A stretch of DNA of 64,000 bases from Streptomyces sp. NBC_01498. GTDB lineage: Bacteria > Actinomycetota > Actinomycetes > Streptomycetales > Streptomycetaceae. Where the stretch lies: assembly GCF_036327775.1 (NCBI RefSeq), contig NZ_CP109598.1, positions 2,728,001-2,792,000 on the forward strand, given 5' to 3'. The translations under genes and the position numbers were made by a program. A model generated the notes under the pieces. That model was given only the letters and a program-made list of their open reading frames with translations, had not been told where the DNA came from and ran no database searches. Below, piece by piece: positions 48,563-56,352 of the stretch. The first letter of the stretch is position 1; every line of letters begins with the position of its first letter.

Positions 48563-51376
48563 TCAGGACTGCGTCGGTACGTCGCCGCCCGCCGCCCACG
48601 CGACATCGACGTCCCGCAGACCACGGCCCCACGGTTCCACGATGCCCGCGAGCGTCGCGGCATCCGGCGGATCGGCGCCGAGACCGATCGCGTAGCGGAC
48701 GGAGTGCGCGTCCGTCGCGAACGGCCGGGGCCAGGCGTGCGCGTCCCGCGCCCCCGCCGCTTCGAGCGCGGTGAGCAACGCCCTTACGCGGCCTCGGAAT
48801 CGGCCCAGGGTGTCCGGGCGCCGCGTGTTCACCGTCACCACCGCCCACGCGGCGTGCCTGCGATGCAGGGGCGGAGGCACGGACACCAAGGCGCCTGTGT
48901 CCTCCAGGAGTTCCCAGGCCCGGTACAACTCCCGCACCAGCAAGTCGCGTTGGCCGGGTCCGACCTGCTCGGTACAGCTGCGGACGGGCGCGGTCGGGGT
49001 CAGGACCGTCACCGGGGCGGTGGTCGAGGCGGCCCCGTCGGCGAGGCCGACCTGGATCCGCCAGTCCCAGGCCGCCCAGCTCCCGAAGAAGTCCCTGAGC
49101 AGCTCCCCGTGGTCCAGCGACCCGCCGTCCGCGACCGTGCGCGCCGCCAGCACCGCCCAGGCCGGCCCCGGAGTCCCGCCGAACGGCGCCGAGTCCAGGC
49201 CACGGGCCCGCGCCCAGGTCTTCACGTCCCGCGCCAGCCGGGCGAAGGCGTCGTGGCGGTCGCCGACCGCGTCCCGTACGGCCGCCGCGTCGCTCACCGC
49301 GCTCAGCGCGACAGCGGCCGGCCCGCCCAGCTCGGCCCGGCGCTCTACGGCCGAGGCCGGGTCCAGGTCCCCGGTCGCGACCACGGCCAGATCGACGCCC
49401 AACTCGCCCACCGCGAAACGGAGTCCGGGCACCCGCGCGCCCAGCACCTCCCGTACGGCGGACGCGCCGGCCGGGAGCGCGGCAGCCACCCGCCCCCGTA
49501 TCTCGTCCATGTCCACCACCGCGCCCGGCAGCGCCGCCACCAGGTCCAGGTCCGCCCCGGCGGGCGCGCAGCCCATCCGGCGGGAGCCCACGACGTGCAC
49601 GGCGCCCTCCGGCAGGGTCCGGGCAAGCAGGCGCGCGAGGTCGTCGGAGTCCACGGTCTCCGGGCACGCACTCGGCCCCTCCTCCTCCGTCCAGCGGATC
49701 CCGCCCGTGCCGAGCGCGACCGTCGCCCGTACGCGCATCGGCTCGTCGCCCCGCCGTGACAGCAGTGCCAACTCACCGACTGTCGAGATCAGTTCGCCGA
49801 CCCGTGTCTCGACGGCCGCCGCGTCTCGCTGCGGGTTCCGGCTCCGCCCCAGCGTGAGGTGCGGCGTGAACCCTTCGACCCGCCGGCCGCCGCAGCGCGG
49901 GAACCGCCTCTCCAGTACCTCCCGAAGCCCCGTCCAGCCGTCGCCGTCTCCCCCGCTCGCCGCCGGATCGAGCGAGAGGGTGGCGTCCTCGCGGTGTCCG
50001 AAGGTGTGAACTCCCGCCAGCCGTACGGCAAATGGCGCGGTCCCGGCGGCGGCTGCGGCGACCAGCGGGGCCGCGCGCTCGAAGTCGGACTCCGGGACGA
50101 AGCCGAAAAGCAGGTTCACGTGCGGCGGCCAGCGGTCGATCTGCGGGTCGTGCTCGTGCCGTACGGCCTGGAGCGGCGGCCACAGCTCACGGGGCGGTAT
50201 CCAGGCGACGGCGGTACGGGCGGTGGCGGCCACGTCGAGCGCATCAAGCACATCCTGAGATGAACCGGCTTCCCCGACACGGAGGTTGACCTCCACCCCG
50301 TAGTGGTCGGAGATGTGGAGCCCGGTGGCGTCGTCCGGTGTGTCACCGCGCAGCACGGCGCCCGTCACCGCCCCGCTCCCCCGCAGCAGTACCCGGTCGA
50401 GCCGTGCGGCCCGGCCCGAGAGCGACGCCACCGCCGCCAGCGGATTGGCGACCGGATCGAACGTGGGCGTGGAGTCCTCGGAGCCGTACACCTCGCTCCA
50501 CGCGTCCCGCAGCCCGAGCGCGGCAGCCGGCCCGCCGTCCCCACCGGCCCCGTCGTTCAAGTCGCCCAGCAGGATCAGTTCGGCGTCGACGCCGCTCAAC
50601 CCCTCGGCGAGGGAGGCCAGTTCGGCCCGGCGCCGGGCCACGCCGTCCGGGGAGTGGTCACTGCTCAGATGGGTGGCGGCCACGACGAGCGGGCCCGTCG
50701 CGGTCTCCACGGTGAGCGCGGTGACGGCCTTGTGGGGGCCGAGGGAATGCCGTCCGGCCTCGCGTACGCGCAGCCGGCTGAGGAGCAGCAGCCCGTCGTC
50801 GTCCACGCCCCGCCCGTCCGGATCGCCGCCGAGGGTGTAACTCGCCCTTACCCAGGGCGCGTTCAGGAGCATCGTGAGCAACTCGCGCTCGACCTCCTGG
50901 AGTGCGACGAGGTCGGCGTCCGACTCCTCCAGGGCGGCGAGCAGCAGGGGGCGGCGGGCGGCGGTGTGGACGCGGTCGCTGTCGTAGCGGTCCCAGAGGG
51001 TGTTCCAGGTCAGAACGCGCAACGTGGCGGGGAGAGTTGGGGCGGCGACGGCCTGGGCCGGAACCCAGTCGTGGCCGTCGTACGCGTACGCCGTGCACGC
51101 CGTGAAGTACGGCGCCCGCAGCAGACGCGTGTGCCGTACGCGTCCCGCGTCGGTCGTGTCGATGCGGTCGACGCCGGTGGCCCGGTCCCAGACGACCTCG
51201 CCGTCCGCCTCCACGAACAGCACGCGGTGCCACGGGATGTCCCCGCCGGGCACGAACGCGGGCAGTGGGATCCGGCCGGGCGTCGTGCCGCGCCGGCTCA
51301 CGCCGACCACGAACCGCGCCGGGTCGAAGCGCGGGTCCCAGCGCACCTGGTGGTAGAGCTGATCACTGGTCCGCAT
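48563..51376 (-). CDS. Four-domain RNA-repair protein (MJ1316-EEP-2H-nucleotidyltransferase)
   Basis: The 937-residue protein carries four RNA end-processing domains. Residues about 5-75 are MJ1316/DUF504-like (PWHRVLFV at 48-55), predicted to sense RNA cyclic-phosphate ends. Residues 118-365 are an EEP phosphatase/nuclease (LTWNTLWDRY with Asn125, LQEVE with Glu161, THLSSDH with His236, GDLND with Asp272, ISDHYG at 355-360). Residues about 390-560 are a 2H (LigT) phosphoesterase: FTPHLTLG with His506, the first motif HVN at 419 being non-standard. From about 575 is a poly(A)-polymerase/CCA-type nucleotidyltransferase (GSRRMGCAPAGADLDLV, Asp609/Asp611) with its helical partner domain. The ATG overlaps the ligase-kinase stop (TGATG). 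The role in RNA healing is inferred. Confidence 0.85.
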   Translation of the reverse strand: MRTSDQLYHQVRWDPRFDPARFVVGVSRRGTTPGRIPLPAFVPGGDIPWHRVLFVEADGEVVWDRATGVDRIDTTDAGRVRHTRLLRAPYFTACTAYAYDGHDWVPAQAVAAPTLPATLRVLTWNTLWDRYDSDRVHTAARRPLLLAALEESDADLVALQEVERELLTMLLNAPWVRASYTLGGDPDGRGVDDDGLLLLSRLRVREAGRHSLGPHKAVTALTVETATGPLVVAATHLSSDHSPDGVARRRAELASLAEGLSGVDAELILLGDLNDGAGGDGGPAAALGLRDAWSEVYGSEDSTPTFDPVANPLAAVASLSGRAARLDRVLLRGSGAVTGAVLRGDTPDDATGLHISDHYGVEVNLRVGEAGSSQDVLDALDVAATARTAVAWIPPRELWPPLQAVRHEHDPQIDRWPPHVNLLFGFVPESDFERAAPLVAAAAAGTAPFAVRLAGVHTFGHREDATLSLDPAASGGDGDGWTGLREVLERRFPRCGGRRVEGFTPHLTLGRSRNPQRDAAAVETRVGELISTVGELALLSRRGDEPMRVRATVALGTGGIRWTEEEGPSACPETVDSDDLARLLARTLPEGAVHVVGSRRMGCAPAGADLDLVAALPGAVVDMDEIRGRVAAALPAGASAVREVLGARVPGLRFAVGELGVDLAVVATGDLDPASAVERRAELGGPAAVALSAVSDAAAVRDAVGDRHDAFARLARDVKTWARARGLDSAPFGGTPGPAWAVLAARTVADGGSLDHGELLRDFFGSWAAWDWRIQVGLADGAASTTAPVTVLTPTAPVRSCTEQVGPGQRDLLVRELYRAWELLEDTGALVSVPPPLHRRHAAWAVVTVNTRRPDTLGRFRGRVRALLTALEAAGARDAHAWPRPFATDAHSVRYAIGLGADPPDAATLAGIVEPWGRGLRDVDVAWAAGGDVPTQS

Positions 51377-53121
51377 CACATGCCCCCCGCCGTCACGGCG
51401 TCGGTGTCCTCGACGGCGCCGCCCGCGCCGATGTACCAGGTGCGGTGCGCGTCGCCCGGATAAGGCGGTACGAAGCGGCGCAGCTGTCCCGCGAGCACGT
51501 CGGGCGGCACCGGGTGCGGCCGTACGCCGTTGCGGCGGGCCAACTCCGCCTCGTCCACGAGGAGTACGGCATACGTGACGAAGGCGTCGCGGCGCCGGGC
51601 CACCGTCCGTACGAGCGAACGCTGTTGGCGGTTGAGGGACGTGGCGTCCCACACGACGGTGCCCCCGGCGGCGAGCGCCCGGTCGAGCCGGTCGAGGCCG
51701 TCCCGGAGGACGTCCCCGTTGGCGCGCTGATCGGCGCGCCCTCCCCGCTCCTCCCGCAGGTCGTCCAGCGAGATCCGCGTCCCGACCCCGGTGAGTCCTC
51801 CTACGAAGGTGCTCTTCCCGCTGCCTGGAGGACCGACGAGTTGGATGAGCCGTGGAAAGTGGCCGTCGCGCCACCGCCAGGTCGCGGCGACGGCCTCCTC
51901 GACAGAGGTGAGCCGGCCGTCGGCCCAGGCGTCACGGGCTTCGGCCCAGCAGCGTTCGACGGCGTCCGGGCGGAGCCCGTCGAGCCCGTCGAACCCCGCG
52001 CGTCCCACGAGACCCGTGAGTTCGGCACGCAGCCCCGTACGCAGCGCCCGCAAGGGCTCCGGGTCCAGGAGCCCGGCCTCCTCGGCGACCAGCGCGGACC
52101 ACTCGACCTGCTCCCGCGCCCCCGCGTCCGCCGCCACCGCGCCGGCGACGGCGTGCAGCACCCCGAGGTCGGCGGCGAGCGCCATGCGCGCGAGCCCGGC
52201 GCGACGCTCGTCGTCGGGGAAGGGCCGGTGCAGCGCCGGATGCAGGCCGACCAGGTCCGCGACCCGCCGCGCCTGCGCCATCCCGAGCGGCGCGACGAGC
52301 CGGCCCGCGAGCCGGCCGCGCGGAACCCGGTGCAGATACGCGGCGAGAACCCCTGCGAGCCGGTCGTCCCCGTACCGCCGCCCGTCGGCGTCGAGCCGCC
52401 CGACAACTTCCCCGACGGCCGCCGCGTCCCCCTCCACACCCACCGCCGCGGCCAGGGCTCCCGCGTCCACCGCTCCCCCGGCCCGCACGTCCCACAACGC
52501 CGCGCCCGCCCCGAGCCCGTTCTCGACAACCGCCGCGTGCATCCAGTGCGTACCGGTCCGTACGTGCCGGGGCCGCACCCACTTGACCACCCGCGCCCCG
52601 AACTCCCCCCGTACGAAGCCCTCGACGGTCCGTACGACGTACCCCTCCTGCCGCGCCGGGTCCAACGTCAGCGCGCGCAGGGCCCGTTCGTCGTACGTCC
52701 CCCGCCACAGCACGGGCGGCACCGGAATCCCCAGCCCCCGCAGGAACCGCACGGTCTCGTCCCAGCCGAGACACCAGTCGCCGTCCCACACGGAGAACCC
52801 GTAGAACCAGCTCTCCAACTCTTCGTACGCGATCGAGTGCCGGGCATACATGTTCTCCCCGCACACCCGCACCCCACCGGGGATCAACGCCCCGATCCGC
52901 CCCTGCAACCCCTTGACCCAGGCCCGCGACGGATGATGCCCGGAATCCAACGACCGCGCGTGCAGCCCGTCGCGGTACAGGGTGGTGTTCTCGCCGTCCA
53001 CCTTCTCGGTGACGACAACTTCCCGCCCCCACAGCCCACCCAGCTCCCCCACCCGCACATCGTCGTCCGCGACCCCGGGCGACCAGGCCACATGCCCGGT
53101 CCGCGGATACGCCGTACGCAT
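51376..53121 (-). CDS. RNA ligase fused to polynucleotide kinase
   Basis: The 581-residue protein has an Rnl2-like ligase domain: motif I EKVDGENTTLYRDG with adenylated Lys40, SLDSGHHPSR, motif III YGFSVWD, motif IV EGYVVR, motif V VVKWVRPRHV (Lys180). A central helical region (about 200-425) follows. The C-terminus is a P-loop kinase: LIQLVGPPGSGKSTFVGGL, ISLDDLREE and VVWDATSLNRQQRSLVRTVA, typical of 5'-OH RNA kinases. The ATG at 53121 has GGGGGAG 7 bases upstream. Kinase and ligase in one chain, coupled to a phosphatase/nucleotidyltransferase partner, make a full heal-and-seal unit. Confidence 0.88.
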   Translation of the reverse strand: MRTAYPRTGHVAWSPGVADDDVRVGELGGLWGREVVVTEKVDGENTTLYRDGLHARSLDSGHHPSRAWVKGLQGRIGALIPGGVRVCGENMYARHSIAYEELESWFYGFSVWDGDWCLGWDETVRFLRGLGIPVPPVLWRGTYDERALRALTLDPARQEGYVVRTVEGFVRGEFGARVVKWVRPRHVRTGTHWMHAAVVENGLGAGAALWDVRAGGAVDAGALAAAVGVEGDAAAVGEVVGRLDADGRRYGDDRLAGVLAAYLHRVPRGRLAGRLVAPLGMAQARRVADLVGLHPALHRPFPDDERRAGLARMALAADLGVLHAVAGAVAADAGAREQVEWSALVAEEAGLLDPEPLRALRTGLRAELTGLVGRAGFDGLDGLRPDAVERCWAEARDAWADGRLTSVEEAVAATWRWRDGHFPRLIQLVGPPGSGKSTFVGGLTGVGTRISLDDLREERGGRADQRANGDVLRDGLDRLDRALAAGGTVVWDATSLNRQQRSLVRTVARRRDAFVTYAVLLVDEAELARRNGVRPHPVPPDVLAGQLRRFVPPYPGDAHRTWYIGAGGAVEDTDAVTAGGM

Positions 53122-53561
53122 CGCCCTGCTCCCCCGTCGCCTCGCATCTAGCTGCTGCCCGGCAACCCTAGAAGTGAATGAGGAAACGGTTCCATCGAAT
53201 AACGGCCCACGCCTCCACAGCGCCCTCACCAACAGCCCCTCTGAAGCAGCGGCTCTCCGTCGACGTTGCCGTCAGACACCGCGAAGTTGATCTGTCGGAG
53301 CTGACCGCGCGTTTGAACGCCGGCGCAACGACCCGACGACCCACCCGCCACGGCCGTCGTCCGCTGACGCTGCCGTCAACTACTGCAGTCACCCCATGCA
53401 GAAGCCCCTTCAGGACGTACCTGACGGGGCTTCAACTTTGCAGTCCGGAAGGGCGCGGTGAGGTCGACATCCCCCAGCGGAATGACGCCCTCGCTCCGCG
53501 TGCGAGGAACGGGCGAGACCCCCCGAGTAGAGCGTCACCCGTTCCTGCGAGCCTCAAGAAG
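53122..53561. other. Gene-free region with integrase-type repeat motifs
   Basis: No gene is supported here. It should hold the promoter of the RNA-repair pair. ACGTTGCCGTCA (53264-53275) and ACGCTGCCGTCA (53367-53378) match the motif found in pairs on either side of the integrase remnant. This suggests the edge of an old integrated element. Confidence 0.5.
53401..53433. terminator. Hairpin terminator left of the toxin island
   Basis: A 14-bp stem with one mismatch (GAAGCCCC through TCAGG and partner) encloses ACGTA. It lies downstream of the orphan immunity gene and may end its minus-strand transcript. Confidence 0.65.
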
Positions 53562-53960
53562 CTACTTTCCTTCTCCCCTCAGCAAGATCTGAACCTTTGA
53601 CGGAAATTGCGGATCATCCACCATTACCGAACAGATCACAGAGCTGCGGAATCCCGTAAATTGCATTCGGGCGTATTCGTTCGGATCGTGCAATACGAGC
53701 CACCCGGACGGACACGGGAGCGACACCTCGAAGAGGTTCGCAGGAAGCACCATAGGCGGAGCCGACTTCCATACCTCGCATTCGACAGGACCGTCGACAC
53801 TCGCCTGAACGCCGAAGATGAGTGAACTGCCCTCTCGGTACCAGCTGCTCGACGCCGGATCCCAGTCGCTGACGTCATCGCCACTTCCCGCATCCCGCAA
53901 GATCAGGCATCCGTGCTCGATTTTTGCCAGGAATGCAACTACAGGACTATTAGCTACCAT
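53562..53960 (-). CDS. Putative immunity protein for the orphan toxin tip
   Basis: The 132-residue protein is small, acidic and cytoplasmic, beta-rich, with no family I recognise. Its ATG at 53960 overlaps the stop of the orphan toxin module by 7 bases, the usual toxin-immunity arrangement. The immunity role is inferred from this context alone. Confidence 0.6.
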   Translation of the reverse strand: MVANSPVVAFLAKIEHGCLILRDAGSGDDVSDWDPASSSWYREGSSLIFGVQASVDGPVECEVWKSAPPMVLPANLFEVSLPCPSGWLVLHDPNEYARMQFTGFRSSVICSVMVDDPQFPSKVQILLRGEGK

Positions 53961-54325
53961 TCCTTCTTGCTCTTTTCTTGTGAAAGTTGTGAGGCGACCC
54001 CACCCTGCCGCCTAGCGCAGAGCAGACAGTGAGGGTACGCCGTCTGAGGAGATCCGGGAGCGACGAGACTAGACGGCGGCTGGTGATCTGGGATCCAGTC
54101 CCCGTCCTTGGTGCCGGGCGTCGTGGCATCGCAGGTGTGGCAGCCGTGCGCATTTCCGGATTCATTGATCAGATCTCGAACGCCATCTGCCTCAATGTCA
54201 CCGTTCTCCAGGCCTACTCCCTCTCGGGCATTCGGACCAGCACCCAGCGTCAGATCGCATTTCTGACCTGGCGTTGCATTGTGAACGAGTACCGGAGTCT
54301 CGCCCGCCAGCACATAGTACGTGTG
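53954..54325 (-). pseudogene. Orphan polymorphic-toxin tip (HINT end plus putative nuclease)
   Basis: The frame begins HTYYVLAGETPVLVHN, the last strand of a HINT domain, and continues into about 103 residues of toxin. The toxin part has paired Cys (HGCHTCDA and HCLLCARRQGG) and DWIPDHQPPSS, which suggest a zinc-containing HNH-like nuclease. There is no signal peptide, RHS core or obvious start (a GTG at 54313 is possible), so this is a displaced C-terminal module like orphan rhs-CT/cdiA-CT cassettes. Homology to the full-length RHS gene stops at 54325. Confidence 0.7.
54291..54325. repeat. HINT-end direct repeat, orphan copy
   Basis: These 35 bases match 56662-56696 at 33 positions in the same orientation; the two differences are adjacent. 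They encode the end of the HINT domain. Such shared boundaries let tips be exchanged by homologous recombination. Confidence 0.8.
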
Positions 54326-54414
54326 CTCGCCGGGCGGTCGTCACCTGCATTTTCGCTGGTCAGCGAATTCCGGCCTGTCCGTTGGAGTACGTGGAAGTGC
54401 CGTGTTGTGCGCCC

Positions 54415-54438
54415 GTGTTGCCGTCGGCGTTGCCGTCA
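54415..54438. repeat. Paired GTTGCCGTCA motif, left of the integrase remnant
   Basis: GTGTTGCCGTCG is followed directly by GCGTTGCCGTCA. The same 12-base unit occurs twice at 55782-55805. Pairs of this motif are expected as arm sites for actinomycete tyrosine integrases (inference). Confidence 0.6.
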
Positions 54439-54857
54439 GACGGCTACGCGTGTCAGGGGGGTGGAGTGGGCTTTGGCCGGTGTCCTGCCCGGGTTGGGGT
54501 CGGGCATGGTCAGGGGGCCGTACGCTGGCCCGGCAACTCGGGCAGGTCGTGATCCTGCCCGGAATTTGAACGAGTGGCCCCCTGGCCTTGCCCGACGCGG
54601 GCCCCGGCCCGGGGAGGTGGGTAAAGCCCACGGAGCCGACCGGCCCCACCTCCGGGCCTCCGTCCCGGCCAATTCCCCGCCGTCGCCTCGCCCTCGGCCT
54701 GGCGTTCGCCGTGCTGACGCGTCCGGCTTCCTCCGCGCTTCCGGTCGTCCGCTGCGCTGTCTTTGCGCGGCCTGGTCGCTGGCCGGCCTGCGGTGGCGGA
54801 GCCGAGAGCGGGCCGGGTGGGCGGCCGTGCCGCGCGCGACCCGCGCCAGCGGGTCGC
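54439..54857. other. Anonymous GC-rich stretch between orphan toxin and integrase
   Basis: No frame has recognisable content. It is probably a scar of rearrangement, because the integrase homology starts abruptly at about 54858. Confidence 0.4.
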
Positions 54858-55715
54858 CTTGATCGCCTGCGCACCACCTGCCAGTGCTGCGCCCAGGGCC
54901 TGGACACCGAACAGAAGAGGTGCTGCGCCATCGGCGAGTGCTGCCAGAAGCAGCTGTCCGCTTTGACCGTGACCTACGTGCACTCGGTGCTCAAGTCGGC
55001 ACTGGAACACGCCGTCCGCGAAGACGAACTGCCCCGAAACGTCGCCCGCAACGTCAAGACCACCACGCACCAGCCCAGGCGCTTCCGTCCGCTCACCGCA
55101 GTAGAGGCCCGTCAGTTTCTCGACGCAGCCCGCGCCGACCCGCTCCACGCGCTGTATGAACTCGCCCTACGCACCGGCCTCCGCAAAGGCGAACTCCTCG
55201 GCCTCCACTGGGAAGACCTCGACCTCAACACAGGAACGGCCACCATCCGACACTCACTCCAGCGCACCCGCACCGGCGGCCTCACCCATCTGCCCACCAA
55301 GACCCGAGCGTCCGAGCGCCGCATCGCGCTCCCGACCGAATGCATCCACTCCCTCAAGAAGCACAAGGAACGGCAGGACAGGGAGCAGGGAGAGGCCGGG
55401 GTGGGATGGAAGGACAGCGGCCTCGTCTTCGCCACCCCGACCGGTGGACCTCTCGACCCGGCCAACCTCACCCGCCGCTTCCGCAGCTTCCTCAACCGGG
55501 CCGGCCTCCGACGCATCCGCTTCCACGACCTGCGGCACTCGACCGCCACCCTGCTCCTGGAGCAAGGCGTCGACCTCGTCGTCATCAAGGAACTCCTCGG
55601 CCACGCCCACATCGGCGTCACCGCTGGCGTCTACGCCCACGTCCGACTCCGCCTCCAACGCCAAGCCATCGACACCTTGGGCAGCGTCCTCGGTAGCAAG
55701 GCTGCCAGCCAGTAG
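54858..55715 (+). pseudogene. Tyrosine integrase, N-terminus lost
   Basis: Integrase similarity starts at LDRLRTTCQCC, with RCCAIGECC typical of Streptomyces plasmid/ICE integrases, and continues through LALRTGLRKGELLGLHWEDL (catalytic Arg), RIRFHDLRHSTATLLL (His-x-x-Arg) and LLGHAHIGVTAGVYAHV (His and Tyr). The catalytic domain is intact, but the N-terminal arm-binding and part of the core-binding domain are missing; the residues before it are unrelated. A TTG-started reading from 54588 exists but I do not expect function. It lies on the opposite strand to the toxin genes, between the two modules. Confidence 0.75.
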
Positions 55716-55738
55716 CACTGCACTCATCCAGAACGGCC

Positions 55739-55770
55739 GACGGCCCCACGAGAAGACTCGTGGGGCCGTC
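55739..55770 (+). terminator. Strong terminator after the integrase
   Basis: A perfect 14-bp stem (GACGGCCCCACGAG and partner) closed by AAGA begins 24 bases after the integrase stop. Confidence 0.8.
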
Positions 55771-55781
55771 AACGTCCGGCT

Positions 55782-55805
55782 GCGTTGCCGTCAGCGTTGC
55801 CGTCA
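55782..55805. repeat. Paired GCGTTGCCGTCA direct repeats
   Basis: Two adjacent exact copies of GCGTTGCCGTCA lie just after the integrase terminator and match 54415-54438. This is probably an attachment-site arm of the former element; the core site is not identified. Confidence 0.6.
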
Positions 55806-55881
55806 AAGCAGCTCAGAGGACCGCTGGCGCAATGCCAGAAGACCACTGGCGCGTTTGCGTAGCACGCCGTTCACGGTAGAC

Positions 55882-56352
55882 CTATTCCGCCCAGCCCTGC
55901 GCATTCGACATTGATTCAATGGGGAATCCGCCGACCGCCACCATTTCACTGCCGAATTTTTTCTTGTAAACGCTAGGAGCGAGATAGAGAAGCCCCTCGG
56001 CGGCCTGGAAGAATGGCCTGACGAAACACGTGAACTCTGAGGTCGATCCCAAGACCGCATCGTACGCATCCCTGCCACCCAAGATGCACGCGCAACGCGC
56101 ATACAGGAAGTGGTCACTTGTTTGCGGCAGCTCCAATCCAACCGCCGACACCACCGGGATCTCCGCTAGCTCCCGCCTGTCAATCCTATAAAGAGCCTCG
56201 CGCAGCTCCTCGGAAAACTTGACCAAATCGGTCGCATCCAGCCCATCAAGTCGCCCAGAGACCCGATCGAGAGCTGACCGCACATCGTCTCCCGACTGAG
56301 CGGGATTCGACCCGATGATGCTCCAGAAGTCGGTCACGCGATCCACCCTCAC
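55882..56352 (-). CDS. Probable immunity protein, DUF4240-like
   Basis: The 156-residue protein resembles DUF4240: DFWSIIG at the start, a helical middle (FSEELREALYRIDRRELAE), then HFLYARCACILGGRDAYDAV and EGLLYLAPSVYKKKFG. Its GTG start overlaps the toxin stop (GTGA), giving coupled synthesis with the GIY-YIG toxin. It should neutralise that nuclease inside the producer. Confidence 0.75.
   Translation of the reverse strand: MRVDRVTDFWSIIGSNPAQSGDDVRSALDRVSGRLDGLDATDLVKFSEELREALYRIDRRELAEIPVVSAVGLELPQTSDHFLYARCACILGGRDAYDAVLGSTSEFTCFVRPFFQAAEGLLYLAPSVYKKKFGSEMVAVGGFPIESMSNAQGWAE

Noticed and set aside
54341..54931. Minus-strand frame between orphan toxin and integrase
   Set aside because: Arg/Pro-rich, no motif, and overlaps the integrase on the other strand.
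53122..55881. tRNA gene as integration site
   Set aside because: No cloverleaf or conserved T-loop was found on either strand by eye.
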